Positions 59,010 through 64,000 of a DNA stretch of 64,000 bases are shown in pieces. The DNA comes from Trifolium pratense. Its lineage: Eukaryota > Streptophyta > Magnoliopsida > Fabales > Fabaceae. Numbering within the stretch: the first letter of the stretch is position 1; each line of letters opens with the position of its first letter. Location: the NCBI RefSeq assembly GCF_020283565.1, contig NC_060062.1, positions 24,798,251-24,862,250 of the forward strand. Reading direction: 5' to 3'. The position numbers and the translations under genes were made by a program. Under the pieces are notes generated by a model. The model was not told the origin of the DNA and ran no database searches. It was given only the letters and a program-made list of their open reading frames with translations.

Positions 59010-62000
59010 TCAAGGATAAAACAACTTAGCAAACAAAAGTTCATTCCAATTATCTTGAAGACCAGGTAAACACCAATGTACACAATCAGCATAGCTAACA
59101 GGGTTAGCTAATTGTTCTTGAGTTAAAGGGTTCCATTGCTTCTTATAGATTGAAGTGTGTGCATCTTTACGGTAACTTGAGAGTTGTGTGATGTTAAGAA
59201 ATGTAACTGGAACTTTTGTTTTGCTTAAAACTTCACCAATCACTTGCATTATACTTTTTCTACAGTCTGAACCCCAATATGTGGAATTATTAATCAATGT
59301 TTTTTCATTGTAACAATTTCCTCCTGGTTCACCTCCCCAATCTATGCTCCTGCCATTATAAATTTTGTTGAAATATTAGTAGTGATGCATGAGATGAAAA
59401 TGAGTAATATAATATGGAATATGCTAAACAGTGTCTGCGGGACACTAATTAAGCATAATGAAGAAAATTAATATACCTTGAAGATGCAATGAACAATTGG
59501 ATATGATTATCATGTTATTGGTACGACGAAATTACCACTTGCGTGACACACAAGGCGAGTTCTCTCATTCATACACAAGAGCTAAAGATCGAACTAGCCC
59601 AAAACCCTTACCACTTGAACCGATTCAATATTGATAGTGAATCACTATGTTAATCCCTAATATTGTAGCTAGAGACATGTACAATTTGAAAATTCTCAAT
59701 TATATATTATTGATCGACTCAAGAGGTTTAACATGATCAATGATTTTCCATTTCAATGACTTTTCTAAAATTTCATTAGTTTTATTAAATTGTCCGGTTT
59801 TAATTTTCTAAGACAAATTAGTTATTGACTTTTTAAAATCATTTGACCAACTAAGTCACAATCCTTGATATTGGAAAAAATTGCAATTTAAAAATTGCTG
59901 TGTACGAGAGCGAAAATCAGCTGAATTTAAATTTGGTGCAATATGTATCACGGTTTTTTTATCTCAACTATCTGATCTCAAATTAACAATGAAAGTCATA
60001 TTAAACTGATTTTGTTATTGTATGGTATTAACCATCCGATTTCATATTAATGGCCGAGATCGAATTAATAGCTTTTTATCTTTTAATAGCCAGCTAGAGA
60101 AAAAGAACTATACTTACTTTCCATGTGAAGGTGACATGCTAGTGAAAAAGACTCTAGTTTTCTTTGGATTCATGTTCAACCTCACCCATCTAAGCATACT
60201 TTTCATAGCCATACGATAAGCATCCTCAGTTGAAACTGTGACAATCTCTTTTACTTCATCATCAAAAGATCCAAGTCTAAAAAATTGAAAAGGGATTATT
60301 ACTTTAATTTATAATTATAAAAAAATAATAAAAAATCACAAGAAAAAACAAAGAGCTAAAGATGGAACATACAAGATCTTCATCTCCAAGCCAGTCATCC
60401 ACCAAAGATATGTGTTGAATACTAAAATGTCAGCACCTTTCCAATTTCTACCATGCTTATTGATTGAACCTTTTCTTACAATCCTATCAGATATTCTATG
60501 AACAACAGCATTGTCCGAGTTTGATTCTAGTAGAAATGGTGCCCAATAGAACTCTATTGTTGCATTGTATTCCTAATTAAATTAAGCACATGAGAATATA
60601 TCAACAATGTGAAAATGATACATATCATTCGACATTTCATATTAAATAAGTTTCTGATATCAGACATGTGTTGATGTCAATATTAATTGGCACAATATTG
60701 AATATGTAGCTGTTTACAATTACTTCTATTTTATTATATTAGTGACGTCGAACGTGTTGGTGTCATATTTTGTGTCGGTGCTTCACAAAGAGTATAATTA
60801 TAAGGTTAAATTACATTTTTCACTACTAACTTTCACAAACTTGCAATTTTGGCCTCATAACTTTCATAATAGCACTTTTGGCCCCTAACTTTAACCACTT
60901 TTGCAAAAGGCTGACACCCACTGATTTTGACCAAATTAACGCACACATGGACAATAATCACATAACATGCTGATGTGACATGTTAGTCAATGTCCACATG
61001 TGCATTGACTTAGTCAAATTAATGGGGTCAACCTTTTACGAAAGTGGCTAAAATTAGAGGGTCAAAAATGTTATTATATAAGTTAGGAGGTCAAAACTGC
61101 AAATTTATAAAATTAAGAGGCCAAAAGTGCAATTTAACATAACTATAAAGGTATGCACTTTACCTTAGCAGTGAATACAGTGAGTGAATCAAAGGTTTCC
61201 ATGGATTTGGCATCTTCAGGAATGAGTTGATGAAGAAGGCATACAAAAGAAACATATTGACCACGATTGAGAGAATCTCCAACAAACATCATCCTCTTTC
61301 CACGAAGTGTTTCAAGCATCAAACTTGCATTGAATCTGCATTGTTTGTCACACAAAAAAAAAACTATGTAAATTTGTATTTTTTACATTTTTTTGCTCAA
61401 TTTTAATTCAATAAACCTTATTTTCGGCCCATTGTGATTGTGAGCATATTTTTGTCAATTGTGTTTTTTCATTAACCCTCTGGTTTCGGGAAATGAGTTC
61501 TAGTAATTTAGAGTTTGGCGATAAGGTCTAACAAAAAATTATTCTCACTAGAAATTAAACTTTGAACTATAGTCCGAACGGTTTTGTTCCTCGTAAAACA
61601 TGACTCAGTGGATTAAGGTGGGTATTATACTATTATATATAAATTATCCTTAATCTCGATTTTCAAGCGACATAGGACTTTTTATGTGTACTAGATCAGA
61701 ATTCAAAAAATCTTAATTACTTAAACGAATTTATTGTTGGTTATTATGACTACCAAGTTTTGTAGCTATAGATTTGAATAAGAAGCAATAAAAAGAATGA
61801 AACACATAAATAGACACTTACTTAGGAAGATCACAACCGTGTGGCTGCCACCTCCAATGCTGGTAATCTTTGTCGGGCCTCCCATGTTCTTGGCAAGTCA
61901 ATTGTGGTTGTATGTACGGACAATCTGATTCCTCGTACAATGGTCGAGCAACCTCGTCCCAAACCCATCTTCCACTAAATATATCACACCCTTCCTCTGT

Positions 62001-62866
62001 TTTACCCACGGCAAACGGTACTTTGATCTGCTTCTTCACCCTCTCTTTTTCATTATTCACCCCCCAAAACACAATATAACCCAATTCAAATTAATACACA
62101 AAAACATCAAATGAACAAACAAAATAAAATGACAAAAATATTAATGTCATATTTAACCATAATTAAGGTTTTTTTTTTGGAATCAACTAAAGAGCCACAT
62201 ATAACAAATTAAAAGTCACCCCCGAATAACACAAGGTGTGCACAATATAAGCGGGGTGCACGGAAGTGATTTTGTAAAATAATTTTACACTATTAGTGTT
62301 ATCATATTCTCCCTTACAAAAAATTATTTACAAGAAAATACAACTTAAAACAGCTTTTTATTTAAATATTTTTTTCATATTCACGTTTTATTTTTTAAAT
62401 CTACAACAGGTAAAAACTTCTAAAAATGAAAAACAAAAATGATTTTTTCCCACACAAAAAAGAAGTAAGGATTCGGATCGTGAGGAAGTCACTTTAGAGA
62501 ATAAAACGAGTATTATGGATCATTATAACAAATCATAATTTTGTTCAAATAACGATTTTTTTATTTTCTCACTTCATATATCGACAAAATTAGGATTTAA
62601 TTTTGCAATTGGTGATGATTGAAGAATTTGCAGTTGTTATACTATGATTGGATGGGAAAAATATGAGTGGGACGAATGAACTCACCATTTGTGGAGTAGA
62701 GTTTGTCTTGGTTAGAGTAGTTTTGGAGTTGTTGACCAAAGATGCACATGAAATCTTCACCATAGAGGATAGTAACAAAGATGATGAAAGCTAGAAGGGT
62801 GAAAAGGTAAGGGGAGAACCGAATTTTGCTTCTTAGAATGGATGAAGGTGACATTGGATGCTTCAT
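59010..62866 (-). CDS. TBL33-like: TBL family (PMR5/DUF231) wall polysaccharide O-acetyltransferase
   Basis: Six predicted exons on the minus strand: 62866-62686, 62044-61822, 61335-61164, 60572-60373, 60276-60118 and 59349-59010. All have GT-AG borders and join in frame to 424 residues. Trichome-birefringence-like proteins are Golgi type II membrane enzymes that acetylate xylan or other wall polymers. A membrane anchor lies at about 18-35 ([18 protein letters not shown]). The PMR5N domain starts near [13 protein letters not shown]; the nucleophile motif GDS is at 154-156 ([10 protein letters not shown]); the DxxH partner is at 400-403 (DCVHW), followed by the usual [11 protein letters not shown] end. 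Overall sequence suits the TBL28-35 xylan clade, TBL33 being a guess. The start is ATG 62866 ([11 protein letters not shown]); two upstream in-frame ATGs (62893, 62875) are possible. The exon 2 acceptor (AAAAAG/AG) is weak and is the least certain junction. Confidence 0.92.
60802..61141. mobile_element. Foldback MITE in TBL intron 3
   Basis: GGTTAAATTACATTTTTCAC at the left pairs with ...GCAATTTAAC at the right; inner words such as GCAATTTTGGCC / GGTCAAAACTGC and TGGTCAAA-type blocks pair along ~130-bp arms. The hairpin ends 22 bp from the exon 3 splice donor (61163). Non-coding; family unassigned. Confidence 0.75.
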
Positions 62867-62893
62867 TATTTGCATGCATTCATCAAACCTCAA

Positions 62894-63346
62894 CTCTCAA
62901 CTTTGTTTTCGTTTTCTTTGATTATTTCATTTCACTTATTATGCCACTAACTAATATTTACGTTAATATAGCAAACTATACTCTCTTTTTTTTTGGTTGG
63001 TCAAATATAGCAAACTACTCTACTCTCAAAGACTTGGAAGAAAAAAAATGTAAATAACTTGATAGAATGTATAGGACATAGTGGAATGTCAAGATAACGA
63101 TTATACTTATGTTATGCCTTTGTATATATTGTTGGAAAGGAAAATGAAAATTTTATTAAATTAGCTTCCTTTCACAATAAGGGAAGAAAGTATCTATTTA
63201 ATTTCATTTAAGAGAAGAAAATAAAAAGCTTGTATTAATCTTAATTAAATTAGTTAAGTAATTTTTTGAAGTTTGACCAAAAAATAAATAAAGTCTGATT
63301 AATGATATTTTTACTCAATTTAAAACAATTATTTATTTATTATATA
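62894..63346. other. TBL upstream region
   Basis: Promoter-proximal AT-rich DNA of the minus-strand TBL gene; no distinctive cis element seen. The ORF at 62842-63057 (+) overlaps the gene start on the opposite strand and is unsupported. Confidence 0.45.
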
Positions 63347-63599
63347 CTACCCCCGTCCCTAATTATAATACCCTGTTTGACAAAATATATTGTTCATTTA
63401 CTTTGTTTTGATCGTATTTTTTTAATAATATATAAATGTAAATATTAACATATAAGATCTTGTTCAATTTATTTTGATGAGTATTTTTAAAATAATTAAA
63501 TTTTTATAATTTTTACTAATATAATATTAAAGATATTAATAATTAAAATTGTGCATTGACGTATGCAGTGGTCAAATAGAGTCTTATAATTAGGGATAG
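63347..63599. mobile_element. Stowaway-type MITE
   Basis: CTACCCCCGTCCCTAATTAT at the left and ATAATTAGGGATAG at the right with TA on both sides; 253 bp, AT-rich interior. Confidence 0.75.
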
Positions 63600-63601
63600 T
63601 A

Positions 63602-64000
63602 TAAATAAACCAAAATAAAGTCAAACTAGTAATTTCACTCTGCTCAAACCAGTCTTATAACCGGCCTATATATAGTTTTATCTTTTACATCTTATAATTT
63701 AAATTATATTTTGATAGGTTATTATAATTGAGAAAAAAAAACTATTATTCTTAAATGTTGTAAGCAAGTGAAGAAATTATGTGCCTCAACATGTTAATAA
63801 TTGTGTTTTTATAAATACCACAACGTACAACGTGAAAATACAAATAATTTTTATGGTGAGTGGTGCGTGATTCATAAGTTGAGATATACTTGAAGGACTT
63901 TATAAATGTTGCTTCACTTCAAAGAGAAGGTGCGTGGAAGATTACTAATCATAATCACTTTTTTTTCTTTTTTATTTCATATTTAAATGATTGTACTGAA
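63602..64000. other. Intergenic to window end
   Basis: AT-rich, no gene or bounded repeat seen. Confidence 0.45.

Overview
This is AT-rich nuclear DNA from a flowering plant. Evidence includes GT-AG introns, plant-only gene families (DREB2-type AP2 factor, PYL abscisic-acid receptor, CLASSY chromatin remodeller, TBL wall O-acetyltransferase) and dense plant retrotransposons, SINEs and MITEs. The overall flavour (CLASSY and TBL sequence, SINE and LTR types) suggests a papilionoid legume of the Medicago/Trifolium kind, but that is an inference, not proven here.

Only four intact protein-coding genes are supported. (1) A DREB2-type factor at 15768-17081 (+), with a 5'-UTR intron and two heat-shock-element-like dyads upstream. 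(2) A five-exon CLASSY (CLSY1/2-like) SNF2 gene at 30173-34855 (+); my exon joins give 1300 residues without a stop. (3) A single-exon PYL4-like ABA receptor at 48626-49255 (+) with an unusual latch residue. (4) A six-exon TBL/DUF231 gene at 59010-62866 (-) whose exon joins give 424 residues in frame. The first and third belong to drought/heat/ABA signalling, the second to RNA-directed DNA methylation, the fourth to cell-wall acetylation. There is no operon-like logic between them.

The rest is a layered record of mobile DNA. 1-14.8 kb: one arm of an inverted repeat, MITEs, SINEs, a solo LTR with a CpG-rich palindrome array (3773-5018), a non-coding LTR element (5325-7954) and LTR fragments. 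18.5-26.3 kb: a decayed LINE, the second inverted-repeat arm carrying a Mutator-like TIR element that itself carries a truncated LINE, a three-LTR TRIM array, and MITEs. 35.6-41.1 kb: gag and LINE scraps, a second solo LTR (37279-38350), SINEs and MITEs. 41285-46414: a deleted copia element whose 5' LTR was split, just after its TATA box, by a second non-autonomous LTR element; both have exact 5-bp target duplications. 51-58.7 kb: a Mutator-like MITE, two related TIR elements rich in TTCGGT...ACCGAA hairpins (one with a MAIN-like/plant-mobile-domain gene fragment), a chimeric scrap of lectin and TBL exon sequence, and a copia-like LTR.

The most interesting signals are the TTCGGT/ACCGAA hairpin arrays, the dated nesting of the two LTR elements, the CpG palindrome array in the solo LTR, the empty site that proves the 20.5-kb Mutator-like insertion, and the PYL latch change. 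All homology calls come from recognition of motifs by eye; no database search was possible.
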